From: an uncultured Erwinia sp.
GTDB lineage: Bacteria; Pseudomonadota; Gammaproteobacteria; Enterobacterales; Enterobacteriaceae
NCBI GenBank assembly: GCA_913775305.1
Contig: CAJYIY010000127.1
Span: forward strand, 1 to 50,584
DNA: 50,584 nt
Direction: 5' to 3'
Every line of letters begins with the position of its first letter. Within the stretch, counting starts at the first letter, position 1. This document shows, in pieces, positions 18,335 to 27,533 of the stretch. The notes under the pieces are model-generated. The model was not told where the DNA came from. It made no database searches and saw nothing but the letters and a program-made list of their open reading frames with translations. The position numbers were made by a program, and so were the translations under genes.

Positions 18335-18618
18335 TCACCATTCAGCATCGGCCTGTCAGCTTTGCATCTGCCAACGGCTATACATTAACGCAGAATGAAA
18401 CCTCTGTTCATCAGAAGACATCATCATGCTGCCACACCCCAATGGCAAATAGCGCGCGTTCCCCTGTCGGGCATCCCCAAAGTAAAGCGCAGATTACCGC
18501 ACTGTCGGTCAGTGTCACCCGCCAATCCGGTGGATATTAGCGACAGCCATGGGCAGCGATCCGCGTAAACAGCCTGCGGAAAAGAACGGGGGGTATTAAC
18601 GGCGAGGGAAAGACAAAT

Positions 18619-18644
18619 CAGGCGGGCCACGATCGGCCCGCCTG
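18619..18644 (-). terminator. gltP terminator
   Basis: Ten-bp perfect stem CAGGCGGGCC / GGCCCGCCTG with a six-base loop, 17 bases past the gltP stop; on the minus strand it is followed by ATTTGTCTTT. Confidence 0.75.
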
Positions 18645-18660
18645 TTGAGGCAGGTATGTA

Positions 18661-19959
18661 TCAGGAATGAACGGCTTTCAGTTCTGCTTCATAGTCCGAG
18701 GCCTGCTTCGCATCGAACTGATTTTCCCACTTGGCAATCACCAGCACCGCCAGCGCATTACCCACCACGTTCAGCGCGGTACGCGCCATGTCGAGGATAC
18801 GGTCAACGCCGGCAATAAACGCCAGACCTTCCAGCGGAATGCCCACGCTGCCCAGCGTTGCCAGCAGCACCACAAACGAGACGCCCGGCACGCCAGCGAT
18901 CCCTTTGGAGGTGACCATCAGCGTCAGTACCAGCACGATTTCATCGCCCAGCGACAGGTTGATACCGTACAGCTGCGCGATAAAGATTGCCGCAATACTC
19001 TGGTACAGCGTCGAACCGTCGAGGTTGAAGGAATAACCGGTCGGAACCACAAAGCTGGTGATCGACTTCGGTGCGCCGTAAGCTTCCATCTTCTCCATGA
19101 TACGCGGCAGCACGGTTTCCGAACTGGCAGTGGAGTAGGCCAGGATCAGCTCCTCCTTCAGGATGCGGATCAGCACGGTGATGCGCAGCTTGCACAGGCG
19201 CGCCACGGCGCCCAGCACCACAAAGGCGAAGAAGGCGATGGCGGCGTACACCAGCACAACCAGCTTGGCCAGCGGCCACAGCGAAGCAAAACCGAAGTTG
19301 GCCACGGTTACCGCAATCAGCGCAAACACCCCAACCGGCGCGTAACGCATGATCATGTTAGTCACTTTAAACATCGCTTCCGAGGTTGAGCGGAACACCT
19401 GCACCAGCGGATCGCGATGTTGGGACGGCAGCGAAGAGAGCCCCAGACCAAACAGGACCGAGAAGAAAATAATCGGCAACATCTCGCCCCGGGCGATGGC
19501 AGCAAAAATATTCTCCGGGATCAGTGACAGAATGGTGGTCACCAGGCTGTGAGGCTGACCCTCGATCTGCGCAGTCGTGGCTTCATATTTAGAGATGTCC
19601 ACCGTTGCCAGCGTCGACATATCAATGCCGGAACCGGGTTGGAATACATTCGCCAGAGTAATACCTGTCACAATGGCAATGGTGGTAATCACTTCAAAAT
19701 AAACAATCGTTTTAACGCCTAAACGTCCAAGTTTTTTGGCATCCCCAACGCCGGCGATACCCACAATCAGCGTGGAGATAACGATTGGTACAACAATCAT
19801 TTTGATCAGGTGAATGAAGATGTCACCTGCCGGGCTGAGAATGTTAGTCACTAACCATTCACGTTCCCCGGGTTGATTATGCAGAACCGCCCCAACGACG
19901 ATCCCCAGTACCAACGCAATCAATATTTGCCAGGCAAGGCTGAGTTTTATTGCTTTCAT
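18661..19959 (-). CDS. gltP: Glutamate/aspartate:H+ symporter GltP
   Basis: Dicarboxylate/amino acid:cation symporter (DAACS family) in the inner membrane, 432 residues (E. coli GltP 437). Blocks nearly identical to E. coli: SPAGDIFIHLIKMIVVPIVI, ISTLIVGIAGVGDAKKLGRL, LAYSTASSETVLPRIMEKME (serine-rich re-entrant loop 1), VPTGYSFNLDGSTLYQSIAA and GIAGVPGVSFVVLLATLGS (loop 2). I place the start at 19959, where AAGGAAAAG precedes the ATG and the sequence MKAIKLSLAWQIL matches; an upstream in-frame ATG at 19980 would span that ribosome-binding site. Divergent from acs across 520 bases. Confidence 0.96.
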   Translation of the reverse strand: MKAIKLSLAWQILIALVLGIVVGAVLHNQPGEREWLVTNILSPAGDIFIHLIKMIVVPIVISTLIVGIAGVGDAKKLGRLGVKTIVYFEVITTIAIVTGITLANVFQPGSGIDMSTLATVDISKYEATTAQIEGQPHSLVTTILSLIPENIFAAIARGEMLPIIFFSVLFGLGLSSLPSQHRDPLVQVFRSTSEAMFKVTNMIMRYAPVGVFALIAVTVANFGFASLWPLAKLVVLVYAAIAFFAFVVLGAVARLCKLRITVLIRILKEELILAYSTASSETVLPRIMEKMEAYGAPKSITSFVVPTGYSFNLDGSTLYQSIAAIFIAQLYGINLSLGDEIVLVLTLMVTSKGIAGVPGVSFVVLLATLGSVGIPLEGLAFIAGVDRILDMARTALNVVGNALAVLVIAKWENQFDAKQASDYEAELKAVHS

Positions 19960-20479
19960 AACGAGTCTTTTCCTTAACATAACCTGCTTTCCGCACGAAG
20001 CTTGCGGAGTGAATGACGCTCAAGGGAGGCAGACCGAAACCGGTCAATTCACAGGTAATGGATGGTTGATACCTGAATTCAGGCGCGTAATCAGTACCAT
20101 TTTAATCGGTATTAATGCAAGCCTGGGTGAAATGTATCTATTTTGTTAATTCGGGGCAGAATAAAGCTCTGTTTTTAATCAGACTAAACTAAGTTGTTGT
20201 TATGTTTAGCGATGTAAAATCACTAAAACATCGCAATGCTCTTCGGCGTAATCGGTTCTCGCATCAAATTAGTGGTCTGCTTGCGTCTTTTTTGTACAGC
20301 AGGCAGACAGAATTCAGTCTTTTTCCTCTTGCTTCCTTCGCTTTATAACGAAGCCTGACTCCGTTTTCATGACGTTGGGTTATGACGTGATCTGCCGCTC
20401 AAAAAGAAAACAAAGCTTTGCAGACATCTTCACTTAACCATTGATTGACATATTATTAACATCTTCAAGGAGGCCAGCT
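19960..20479. other. gltP-acs divergent regulatory region
   Basis: Gene-free spacer of 520 bases. It contains GCGATGT (20209-20215) / ACATCGC (20228-20234), a perfect 7-bp inverted repeat with 12-base spacer. In E. coli acs is controlled by CRP, Fis and IHF from a comparable region; I did not find a CRP site good enough to call. Confidence 0.4.
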
Positions 20480-22435
20480 ATGAGCCAATTACATACGTAC
20501 CCGGTTCCCGCGAACATTGCGGAAAACACCCTGATTAATGCTCAGCAGTACCAGTCAATGTATCAGCAGTCAGTGCAGGACCCCGATGCTTTCTGGGGCG
20601 AGCAGGGCAAAATACTTGACTGGATTAAGCCTTACCGTACGGTGAAAAACACCTCTTTCGCCCCGGGCAATATTTCTATTCGCTGGTATGAAGACGGAAC
20701 TCTCAATCTGGCGGCCAACTGTCTGGATCGCCACCTGCAAACGCGCGGTGACCATCCCGCCATCATCTGGGAGGGCGACGACGCCAGCGAGAGCAAGACT
20801 TTGACCTATCGTGAGCTGCACCGCGACGTATGTCGCTTTGCTAACGTGCTGGTGGATCTGGGCATCAGCAAAGGCGACGTGGTCGCGATTTATATGCCAA
20901 TGGTGCCGGAAGCCGCGGTCGCCATGCTGGCCTGTGCGCGCATTGGTGCCATTCATTCCGTGATTTTCGGTGGCTTCTCCCCGGAAGCCGTTGCGGGAAG
21001 GATTATCGACAGCAATGCCAGACTGGTGATTACTGCCGATGAGGGTATTCGCGCCGGTCGCCCTATCCCACTGAAGAAAAACGTTGATGACGCACTGAAT
21101 AATCCGGCCGTCACCAGCGTGAAAAACGTGGTGGTGTTTCGCCGCACCGGTCGCGATGCAGGCTGGAACAGCCAGCGAGATCTGTGGTGGCACGACCTGA
21201 TGGCTGAAGCCAGCAGCGAGCATCAGCCGGTAGAAATGAATGCCGAAGATCCGCTGTTTATTCTGTACACCTCCGGCTCCACCGGCAAACCGAAAGGCGT
21301 GCTGCACACCACTGGTGGCTACCTGGTGTATGCGGCTACCACCTTTAAGTACGTTTTTGACTATCATCCGGAAGATATTTACTGGTGTACCGCCGATGTC
21401 GGCTGGGTAACCGGTCACAGCTATCTGCTATACGGACCGCTGGCCTGCGGTGCAACAACGCTGATGTTCGAGGGCGTCCCCAACTGGCCAAAACCGAGCC
21501 GTATGGCGGAAGTGGTGGATAAACACCACGTGACGATCCTTTATACCGCACCCACGGCGGTTCGCGCGCTGATGGCCGAAGGCGATAAAGCGATCGAAGG
21601 CACCGATCGTTCTTCACTGCGCATTCTGGGTTCGGTTGGCGAGCCGATCAATCCCGAAGCCTGGGAGTGGTTCCATAAGAAAATCGGCCAGGGCCGCTGC
21701 CCGATCTCCGACACCTGGTGGCAGACCGAAACCGGCGGCTTTATGATCACCCCACTGCCCGGAGCCACTACCCTGAAGCCCGGTTCGGCGACCAAACCAT
21801 TCTTTGGCGTACAGCCGGCACTGGTCGATAACGAAGGCCATCCGCAGGAGGGCGCAGCCGAAGGCAATCTGGTGATTATCGATTCATGGCCGGGCCAGGC
21901 GCGCACTCTGTTTGGCGATCATGAACGCTTCGAACAGACCTACTTTTCAACGTTTAAGAACCGCTATTTCAGCGGTGACGGTGCACGTCGTGATGCCGAT
22001 GGTGACTACTGGATCACCGGCCGCGTTGACGATGTGCTGAACGTCTCCGGCCACCGTCTGGGCACCGCAGAGATCGAATCCGCGCTGGTAGCGCATCCGA
22101 AAATTGCCGAGGCCGCCGTGGTGGGGATTCCTCACAACCTGAAGGGCCAGGCGATCTATGCCTATATCACCCTGAACCACGGTGAGGAACCCACGCCGGA
22201 GCTGTATACCGAGGTGCGTAACTGGGTGCGTAAAGAGATTGGCCCGATTGCCACGCCGGATGTGCTGCACTGGACCGATTCCCTGCCGAAAACCCGCTCC
22301 GGTAAGATCATGCGCCGAATTCTGCGCAAAATCGCCACCGGCGATACCAGCAATCTCGGAGATACCTCAACGCTTGCCGATCCGGGCGTTGTGGAGAAAC
22401 TGCTGGAAGAGAAACAAGCGATCAAAATGCCGTAA
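20480..22435 (+). CDS. acs: Acetyl-CoA synthetase Acs
   Basis: AMP-forming acetate-CoA ligase, 651 residues (E. coli 652), the high-affinity acetate scavenging enzyme. Motifs: adenylation P-loop [15 protein letters not shown] (about residue 264), [38 protein letters not shown], hinge region [18 protein letters not shown], and the regulatory acetylation site [11 protein letters not shown] near the C-terminus (Lys609 in the enteric enzyme). I chose ATG 20480, preceded by AAGGAGG, over an upstream in-frame ATG at 20441. First gene of acs-yjcH-actP. It works with ActP to take up and activate acetate. Confidence 0.98.
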   Translation: MSQLHTYPVPANIAENTLINAQQYQSMYQQSVQDPDAFWGEQGKILDWIKPYRTVKNTSFAPGNISIRWYEDGTLNLAANCLDRHLQTRGDHPAIIWEGDDASESKTLTYRELHRDVCRFANVLVDLGISKGDVVAIYMPMVPEAAVAMLACARIGAIHSVIFGGFSPEAVAGRIIDSNARLVITADEGIRAGRPIPLKKNVDDALNNPAVTSVKNVVVFRRTGRDAGWNSQRDLWWHDLMAEASSEHQPVEMNAEDPLFILYTSGSTGKPKGVLHTTGGYLVYAATTFKYVFDYHPEDIYWCTADVGWVTGHSYLLYGPLACGATTLMFEGVPNWPKPSRMAEVVDKHHVTILYTAPTAVRALMAEGDKAIEGTDRSSLRILGSVGEPINPEAWEWFHKKIGQGRCPISDTWWQTETGGFMITPLPGATTLKPGSATKPFFGVQPALVDNEGHPQEGAAEGNLVIIDSWPGQARTLFGDHERFEQTYFSTFKNRYFSGDGARRDADGDYWITGRVDDVLNVSGHRLGTAEIESALVAHPKIAEAAVVGIPHNLKGQAIYAYITLNHGEEPTPELYTEVRNWVRKEIGPIATPDVLHWTDSLPKTRSGKIMRRILRKIATGDTSNLGDTSTLADPGVVEKLLEEKQAIKMP

Positions 22436-22440
22436 ATCTG

Positions 22441-22462
22441 ATGGGGGCCTCAGTGCCCCCAT
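22441..22462 (+). terminator. Intercistronic hairpin after acs
   Basis: Perfect 8-bp stem ATGGGGGC / GCCCCCAT with six-base loop, five bases after the acs stop and 131 bases before yjcH, without a following T-run. Since yjcH and actP normally share the acs transcript, it is more likely an attenuator or mRNA-stabilising hairpin than a full terminator. Confidence 0.5.
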
Positions 22463-22593
22463 GCGTAACTGCCGCAGAGCAGCCCGTCGTCTTTCTTCTT
22501 AATTTTCAGCACCACGAAGTGATAACAAAAAACCAGATCGCCGAAGCCACGCTTCTGCTATCCCGGTATAACGCTACCTCTGGAGACGCTGTG

Positions 22594-22905
22594 ATGAACG
22601 ATGTCATTTATCAACGCATAGAAAAAAGCGCCCGATTTAAACAACTGGTCAGAAAACGCCAGAGCTTTGCTACCCTGCTGTCCCTGATTATGCTGGTGCT
22701 CTACGTCGGTTTTATCCTGCTGATTGCCTTTGCCCCCGGCTGGCTGGGCACCCCCCTGCATGACGGCACCAACGTTACGCGCGGTATTCCGATTGGTATC
22801 GGCCTGATTGTGATTTCCTTCCTGCTGACCGGCGTTTACGTCTGGCGCGCTAATGGCGAGTTCGATCGCCTGACCCGTGAACTGCTGAACGAGGTGAAAG
22901 GATGA
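22594..22905 (+). CDS. yjcH: Inner membrane protein YjcH (DUF485)
   Basis: Small membrane protein of 103 residues (E. coli YjcH 104) in the DUF485 family, always paired with ActP-type acetate permeases. It has a polar N-terminus with the family pattern [20 protein letters not shown], two hydrophobic helices (about residues 23-46 and 64-85) and a charged tail. I used the ATG at 22594 because the protein matches the family N-terminus; upstream TGGAGA is a modest ribosome-binding site. Its stop overlaps the actP start (ATGA). Probably an accessory subunit of the permease; exact role unproven. Confidence 0.93.
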   Translation: MNDVIYQRIEKSARFKQLVRKRQSFATLLSLIMLVLYVGFILLIAFAPGWLGTPLHDGTNVTRGIPIGIGLIVISFLLTGVYVWRANGEFDRLTRELLNEVKG

Positions 22906-24560
22906 AACTCCGCCGACTCCCGCTGGCGCTGCCAGCCCTGCTGCCTTTCGGCGCTCAGGCCGCCGATGCCCTGACCGGCGCGGTTGAGCGCCAGCCCACC
23001 AACGTTGAAGCCATTATCATGTTCCTGATTTTTGTGGCGGCTACGCTGGGCATTACTTACTGGGCATCAAAGCGTACCCGTTCGCGCAGTGATTACTACA
23101 CCGCTGGCGGTAACATCACTGGTTTTCAGAACGGGCTGGCGATGGCCGGTGACTTTATGTCTGCCGCTTCATTCCTGGGGATTTCCGCGCTGGTTTATAC
23201 CTCCGGCTACGATGGCCTGATCTATTCCCTCGGCTTCCTGGTCGGCTGGCCGATTATTCTTTTTCTGATCGCCGAGCGCCTGCGCAACCTCGGACGCTAT
23301 ACCTTTGCCGATGTGGCCTCCTACCGCCTGAAGCAGAAACCTATCCGTACCCTCTCCGCCTGCGGTTCACTGGTGGTGGTGGCGCTGTACCTGATTGCAC
23401 AAATGGTCGGGGCCGGAAAGCTTATTCAGCTGCTGTTCGGGCTGGACTACCACGTGGCGGTGGTGCTGGTCGGGATCCTGATGGTGATGTACGTGCTGTT
23501 CGGCGGTATGCTGGCCACGACATGGGTGCAGATCATCAAGGCCGTACTGCTGCTGTTCGGGGCCAGCTTTATGGCCATTATGGTGATGAAAACCGTCGGT
23601 TTCAGCTTCAATAATCTGTTTACCGAAGCGATGAAGGTCCACCCGAAAGGTATTGATATCATGCGTCCCGGCGGGCTGGTGAAAGACCCCATCTCCGCGC
23701 TGTCGCTCGGCCTCGGCCTGATGTTTGGTACTGCCGGTTTGCCGCATATTCTGATGCGCTTCTTTACCGTCAACGATGCCCGCGAGGCGCGTAAAAGCGT
23801 CTTTTACGCCACCGGCTTTATGGGCTACTTCTACTTCCTGACCTTTATCATTGGCTTTGGCGCGATTCTGCTGGTCGGTGCCAATCCGGCGTTTAAAGAC
23901 GCCGCCGGCGCGCTGATTGGCGGGAATAATATGGCGGCAGTGCACCTGGCCGACGCGGTGGGCGGCAGCCTGTTCCTGGGCTTTATTTCAGCGGTGGCTT
24001 TCGCCACGATTCTGGCGGTAGTGGCTGGACTGACCCTCGCGGGCGCCTCGGCGGTGTCCCACGATCTCTACGCCAGCGTGTTCCGCAAAGGCCAGGCTAC
24101 CGAGCGCGAGGAGCTGAGGGTCTCCAAAATCACCGTGCTGGTGCTGGGCGTGGTGGCCATTGCGTTGGGGATCCTGTTTGAGAAGCAGAATATCGCCTTT
24201 ATGGTCGGGCTGGCCTTTTCTATTGCTGCCAGCTGTAACTTCCCGATTATCCTGCTGTCGATGTACTGGTCAAAACTGACCACCCGCGGCGCCATGATCG
24301 GCGGCTGGCTGGGATTAATCACTGCCGTGGTGCTGATGATCCTTGGCCCTACCGTTTGGGTGCAGGTGCTGGGACACGAAAAGCCGGTCTATCCTTACGA
24401 ATATCCGGCGTTATTCTCGATGCTGGCGGCCTTTATCGGCACCTGGCTGTTCTCCGTCACCGATAATTCGGCAGAAGGCGCACAGGAGCGCCTGCGCTTC
24501 CAGGCTCAGTTTGTCCGTTCACAAACCGGCGTCGGCATTGAGGGCGGCAAGGGGCATTAA
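22902..24560 (+). CDS. actP: Acetate/glycolate:cation symporter ActP
   Basis: Sodium:solute symporter family permease, 552 residues (E. coli ActP 549), about 13 helices. It begins with a cleavable-looking hydrophobic leader ending in FGAQA. Family regions include [20 protein letters not shown] (Na+ site 1 region), [19 protein letters not shown], and [20 protein letters not shown] in the middle. It imports acetate and glycolate for Acs encoded in the same operon. Its first codon overlaps the yjcH stop. A long GC-rich hairpin follows the gene, in front of the convergent yfaZ-like gene. Confidence 0.96.
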   Translation: MKLRRLPLALPALLPFGAQAADALTGAVERQPTNVEAIIMFLIFVAATLGITYWASKRTRSRSDYYTAGGNITGFQNGLAMAGDFMSAASFLGISALVYTSGYDGLIYSLGFLVGWPIILFLIAERLRNLGRYTFADVASYRLKQKPIRTLSACGSLVVVALYLIAQMVGAGKLIQLLFGLDYHVAVVLVGILMVMYVLFGGMLATTWVQIIKAVLLLFGASFMAIMVMKTVGFSFNNLFTEAMKVHPKGIDIMRPGGLVKDPISALSLGLGLMFGTAGLPHILMRFFTVNDAREARKSVFYATGFMGYFYFLTFIIGFGAILLVGANPAFKDAAGALIGGNNMAAVHLADAVGGSLFLGFISAVAFATILAVVAGLTLAGASAVSHDLYASVFRKGQATEREELRVSKITVLVLGVVAIALGILFEKQNIAFMVGLAFSIAASCNFPIILLSMYWSKLTTRGAMIGGWLGLITAVVLMILGPTVWVQVLGHEKPVYPYEYPALFSMLAAFIGTWLFSVTDNSAEGAQERLRFQAQFVRSQTGVGIEGGKGH

Positions 24561-24565
24561 CGATC

Positions 24566-24601
24566 GTGACAGGGGCAGGCCGTGCGCCTGCCCCCGGTCA
24601 C
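24566..24601. terminator. Hairpin between actP and yfaZ-like gene
   Basis: GGGGCAGG / CCTGCCCC (8 bp, loop of 7) extended by outer arms GTGAC / GTCAC. Located between convergent genes, six bases after actP. No T-run on either side; probably a shared, partly efficient terminator. Confidence 0.6.
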
Positions 24602-24667
24602 CGAAACGAAAACAGGCTCTGTCCGCATTCACACCGCGTTTCGCTTCAGGCATGGAGGCCCGTGCGA

Positions 24668-25213
24668 TTAGAAGTGCAGCGCGGCACCCACGTAAGGACC
24701 GTCGGCTACGACGTTATCTTTACGACCGTCTTTGCCGTTCATTGACATGTATTTATAGCCAACGTTGACGTCAACCAGCGAAATCGGCTGGAAGCTGATA
24801 CCGGCAGAGGCTTCCTGATAGTTATCGATGTGGCTGGAGAAGGAGTCCGGTGAGTAGAAATACTGGCCGTAAACATTGAGCATACTGGTAACCGGCACTG
24901 TCACACCGCCGCCTACCGCGATCGCATAGCCATCTTTGGTGTCTTTCGGGTTGGTGGACATGGCTTTGATGGTGGGGGAAAGCATGATATCGCCGACTGC
25001 CACGTTGTAGCCCAGGCCCACGCTGCTGACGTTGCCATCATGATCGCTGCGCAGCCAGTCACCCGACAGGGCAAATCCTGGGGTGCTGGTGCCCAGACCC
25101 ACGTGAACGTCGGTGTAATCTTTGCCGACGCGCACGCCGCCATCAATGGCCTGAGCCGTTCCTGCCAGCGTCAGCAGCGCCAGAGCGCCGGTTGTCATTG
25201 CCACTTTTTTCAT
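24668..25213 (-). CDS. YfaZ-family outer membrane protein
   Basis: Predicted outer-membrane beta-barrel of the YfaZ family, 181 residues. It has a signal peptide (MKKVAMTTGALALLTLAGTA, cleavage after QA), alternating strands, and the family stretches NVYGQYFYSPDSFSSHIDNY, YKYMSMNGKDGRKDNVVADG and GPYVGAALHF with the terminal Phe typical of barrels inserted by the Bam machinery. ATG 25213 is chosen because GGGAGAG lies at the right distance; an upstream in-frame ATG (25240) would put polar residues before the signal peptide. Function unknown; some homologues are described as porins. Confidence 0.88.
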   Translation of the reverse strand: MKKVAMTTGALALLTLAGTAQAIDGGVRVGKDYTDVHVGLGTSTPGFALSGDWLRSDHDGNVSSVGLGYNVAVGDIMLSPTIKAMSTNPKDTKDGYAIAVGGGVTVPVTSMLNVYGQYFYSPDSFSSHIDNYQEASAGISFQPISLVDVNVGYKYMSMNGKDGRKDNVVADGPYVGAALHF

Positions 25214-25357
25214 TGTTCTCTCCCAATTAATTTTACTCACGCCTTAAAACGGCGGCGATGCAGCGTAAACCAACTGTTTTAAGAATTATATGAGAAAGAA
25301 CGAAATGGTAATAAATTTGATTAATCTTACAAAAGAGTCCGTAACCAGCGCGTTCCG

Positions 25358-26056
25358 TCAGGCGCTGACCCACATAATATGGCCGACCATTGGAGCGATA
25401 ATCACCGTCAGCACCCCGGAGAGCATCATCACCAGGCTGGAAACAACGCCCTCCTGAGGGCCCAGCTCGTAAGCGCGCGCCGTACCGGCACCGTGCGAAG
25501 CAGCACCGAATCCGGCGCCTTTTGCCATCCCCTGCTTAATCGCCAGGCGCAGGAACAGCAGGTCGCCGACCGCCATACCAAAGACCCCGGTGATCACGAC
25601 AAACAGCGCCACCAGATCGGGTTTACCGCCCAGCTGCTCTGCCGCCGCCAGTGCAAAAGGCGTGGTGATGGAGCGCACCGCCAGGCTACGCTGGATCTCT
25701 TCCGGCAGCGTCAGCAAACGCGCCAGCCATACCGAACTGGAGATCGCCACCAGCGTGGCGGTGATCACCCCAGCGGTCAGCGATAGCCAGTGACGGCGAA
25801 TAATCGCCAGGTTTTCATAAACCGGCACCGCGAAAGCCAGCGTTGCCGGGCCGAGCAGCCACAGCAGCCAGCGGCTTTCACCAATGTAGTCCTGCCAGCT
25901 GATGTGGGTGACCACCAGCAGCGCTACCAGCACCATTGGAGTCATCACCAGCGGCATCAGCAGCAGACGATGCCAGCGATGATAGAGCCGCTTATTCGCA
26001 AAGTAGATCAGCAGGGTGGCGAACAGGCACAGGACGCTGAGGATAAAATCATTCAT
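25358..26056 (-). CDS. cidB: LrgB/CidB family membrane protein
   Basis: Polytopic inner-membrane protein, 232 residues (E. coli YohK 231), LrgB/CidB family. Conserved end: SITTPFALAAAEQLGGKPDL, the GVFGMAVGD segment, and GFGAASHGAGTARAYELGPQ, the family signature. CidB/LrgB pairs with the holin-like CidA/LrgA; in other bacteria the pair affects cell lysis and, in recent work, transport of pyruvate or glycolate. The start at 26056 lies inside the end of cidA (8-base overlap), so the two are coupled. The next gene upstream is cidA and the likely regulator is divergent. The gene symbol is by family; yohK-like is an equal name. Confidence 0.9.
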   Translation of the reverse strand: MNDFILSVLCLFATLLIYFANKRLYHRWHRLLLMPLVMTPMVLVALLVVTHISWQDYIGESRWLLWLLGPATLAFAVPVYENLAIIRRHWLSLTAGVITATLVAISSSVWLARLLTLPEEIQRSLAVRSITTPFALAAAEQLGGKPDLVALFVVITGVFGMAVGDLLFLRLAIKQGMAKGAGFGAASHGAGTARAYELGPQEGVVSSLVMMLSGVLTVIIAPMVGHIMWVSA

Positions 26057-26480
26057 TGTGCGACCTCTGCTGTTTACGCGCGGCCAGCCACAGTTCAAAA
26101 CGACTGACGCGATCGACGACAATACTGGTGGCAGCCAGCACCAGCAGCGTACTGAGGGTGATCACCAGCAGGATACGCCAGCCCTCCACCCGTAGCAGTT
26201 CGGAATAGTTAACCACCGCCACCACCGCCGGAATAAAGAACAGCAGCATTTCGGTCAGCAGCCAGTTAGACCCGGCCTTCACCCAGCCGACAGGCAGAAT
26301 ACGCAGCATTATCAACGTCAGCAGCAGCAGCATGCCGACAATATTGGCCGGCAGCGGTAGCCGCAGCCAGATCACCAGATGTTGTGAAAAAACAAACAAA
26401 CCGACATACAGCATTACCTGTAGCGGAACCTGAACTCGTAGCAGCCAGCCCGTTTTTACCGGGTCTGTCATCGTGGCCAT
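26049..26480 (-). CDS. cidA: LrgA/CidA holin-like protein
   Basis: Small membrane protein, 143 residues, about four helices, LrgA/CidA/YohJ family. Recognisable parts are QHLVIWLRLPLPANIVGMLL and ILPVGWVKAGSNWLLTEMLL, then FFIPAVVAVVNY. The charged C-terminal tail (ARKQQRSHNE) is family-typical for CidA and may affect oligomerisation. An AGGAGG ribosome-binding site lies ten bases before the ATG. It overlaps cidB, and is divergently transcribed from a LysR-type gene across 109 bases, the cidR-cidAB arrangement seen in Gram-positive bacteria and several Gram-negatives. Confidence 0.9.
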   Translation of the reverse strand: MATMTDPVKTGWLLRVQVPLQVMLYVGLFVFSQHLVIWLRLPLPANIVGMLLLLTLIMLRILPVGWVKAGSNWLLTEMLLFFIPAVVAVVNYSELLRVEGWRILLVITLSTLLVLAATSIVVDRVSRFELWLAARKQQRSHNE

Positions 26481-26553
26481 CGCTTCTATACCTCCTGAGC
26501 AGCATTTTCGCTGGCCTGATTATAAAGGAGTATCAAAGGGTGAAAAAAATGAC

Positions 26554-26568
26554 TTAATATTATTCTAA
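26554..26568. promoter_or_regulatory. Candidate LysR-type operator in cidR-cidA spacer
   Basis: TTA-N9-TAA dyad (TTAATATTATTCTAA) containing a T-N11-A core, in the 109-base divergent spacer 22 bases before the regulator start. This is the usual place for autoregulation by LysR-type proteins; the match is short and AT-rich. Confidence 0.4.
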
Positions 26569-26589
26569 CTATGCCTGACAGGAATAATT

Positions 26590-27492
26590 ATGGACGTTCG
26601 CGCCCTGCGCTATTTTGTTGAAGTTGTCCGCCAGCAGAGTTTTACCCGGGCCGCTGAACAGCTTTATGTCACCCAGCCAACCATCAGCAAAATGCTGCGA
26701 CAGCTGGAGGATGAACTGGGATGTACCCTGTTGATGCGCGAAGGTCGCAAACTGCATCTGACCGATACCGGCCAGGCGGTTTATCAGCGCGGACAGACGA
26801 TTTTGCAGGAGTTCAAGCAGCTGGAAGCAGAAATCAGCGATCTCAACGAACTGAAGACCGGTGAGCTGCGGCTGGGTATTCCGCCGATGGTCGGTATGCA
26901 GATCGCCGGGTCGATCTCCGCTTTCCGTCAGCGTTACCCCGGTGTGGAGCTGAAAATTTCCGAATTCGGCGGGCTGACCGTCCAGCAGGCAGTGCTGTCA
27001 GGCAGCCTGGACATCGCCATGACCGCCCTGCCGGTGGCTGACGATCTGCCGCTGAACGCGCTGCCGCTGATGAGCCATCCCCTTTGCGTGCTGGTGCCGC
27101 GCACCGATGCCTGGCTGCGGCGCACGCATTTAAAACTCAGCGAGCTGGCCGGGCAGCCGATCCTGATCTACAACGAAGAGTTCTCCCTCAATCGCCAGCT
27201 GATGCGAGCGTTCCAGGCCAGCGGCTTCATGCCGCAAATTGCCGTACGCAGCGGACAGTGGGACTTTCTGGCGGCGATGGTGCAGGCGGGGATGGGCGTG
27301 GCCATTCTGCCGGAGCCGGTGTGCCAACGGCTGGATAAAAGTCAGCTGCTGTGGCTGCCGCTGGAGTCGGACCTGGTGTGGAAGCTGGGGCTTATCTGGC
27401 GGGAGGGAAGCTATCTGTCACGTAGCGCCCAGGCGTGGATCGCCTGCTGCCGCGAATTCTGGCCGGATATCACCCCCGGACTGCCGACTTAA
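26590..27492 (+). CDS. cidR: LysR-family regulator, probable CidR
   Basis: LysR-type transcription factor, 300 residues. N-terminal winged helix-turn-helix (MDVRALRYFVEVVRQQSFTR, then LYVTQPTISKMLRQLEDELG), linker helix, and a periplasmic-binding-like effector domain starting at LKTGELRLGIPPMVGMQIAG. The arrangement, divergent from an LrgA/LrgB pair, and the YwbI/CidR-like start suggest it activates cidAB in response to a small organic acid (acetate or pyruvate in characterised systems). A location next to the acetate operon is notable but not proof. A strong hairpin follows the gene. Confidence 0.88.
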   Translation: MDVRALRYFVEVVRQQSFTRAAEQLYVTQPTISKMLRQLEDELGCTLLMREGRKLHLTDTGQAVYQRGQTILQEFKQLEAEISDLNELKTGELRLGIPPMVGMQIAGSISAFRQRYPGVELKISEFGGLTVQQAVLSGSLDIAMTALPVADDLPLNALPLMSHPLCVLVPRTDAWLRRTHLKLSELAGQPILIYNEEFSLNRQLMRAFQASGFMPQIAVRSGQWDFLAAMVQAGMGVAILPEPVCQRLDKSQLLWLPLESDLVWKLGLIWREGSYLSRSAQAWIACCREFWPDITPGLPT

Positions 27493-27504
27493 CGGCGTAA
27501 AAAA

Positions 27505-27525
27505 GGGCGGCCAGCGGGGCCGCCC
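27505..27525. terminator. Bidirectional terminator, cidR / yjcE
   Basis: GGGCGGCC / GGCCGCCC, 8-bp perfect stem with a five-base loop between convergent genes. On the minus strand it is followed by six T (strong terminator for yjcE); on the plus strand by TGTT only. Confidence 0.8.
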
Positions 27526-27533
27526 TGTTAACG

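Larger units (their letters stand above)
17733..18660. other. 928-base gene-poor region
   Basis: No recognisable gene. The part from about 17930 to 18300 is clearly AT-rich and includes a plus-strand open frame of 69 codons (18082-18291) without a ribosome-binding site or known similarity. It ends directly at a strong plus-strand terminator (18282-18334). From 18335 to 18618 I see nothing, then the gltP terminator (18619-18644). Confidence 0.5.

Noticed and set aside
18424..18630. 68-codon minus-strand frame downstream of gltP
   Set aside because: It contains the gltP terminator hairpin and lacks a ribosome-binding site.
19960..20479. CRP site upstream of acs
   Set aside because: Expected from E. 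coli, but the best stretch (GGTGAAATGTATCTATT) matches only one half-site.
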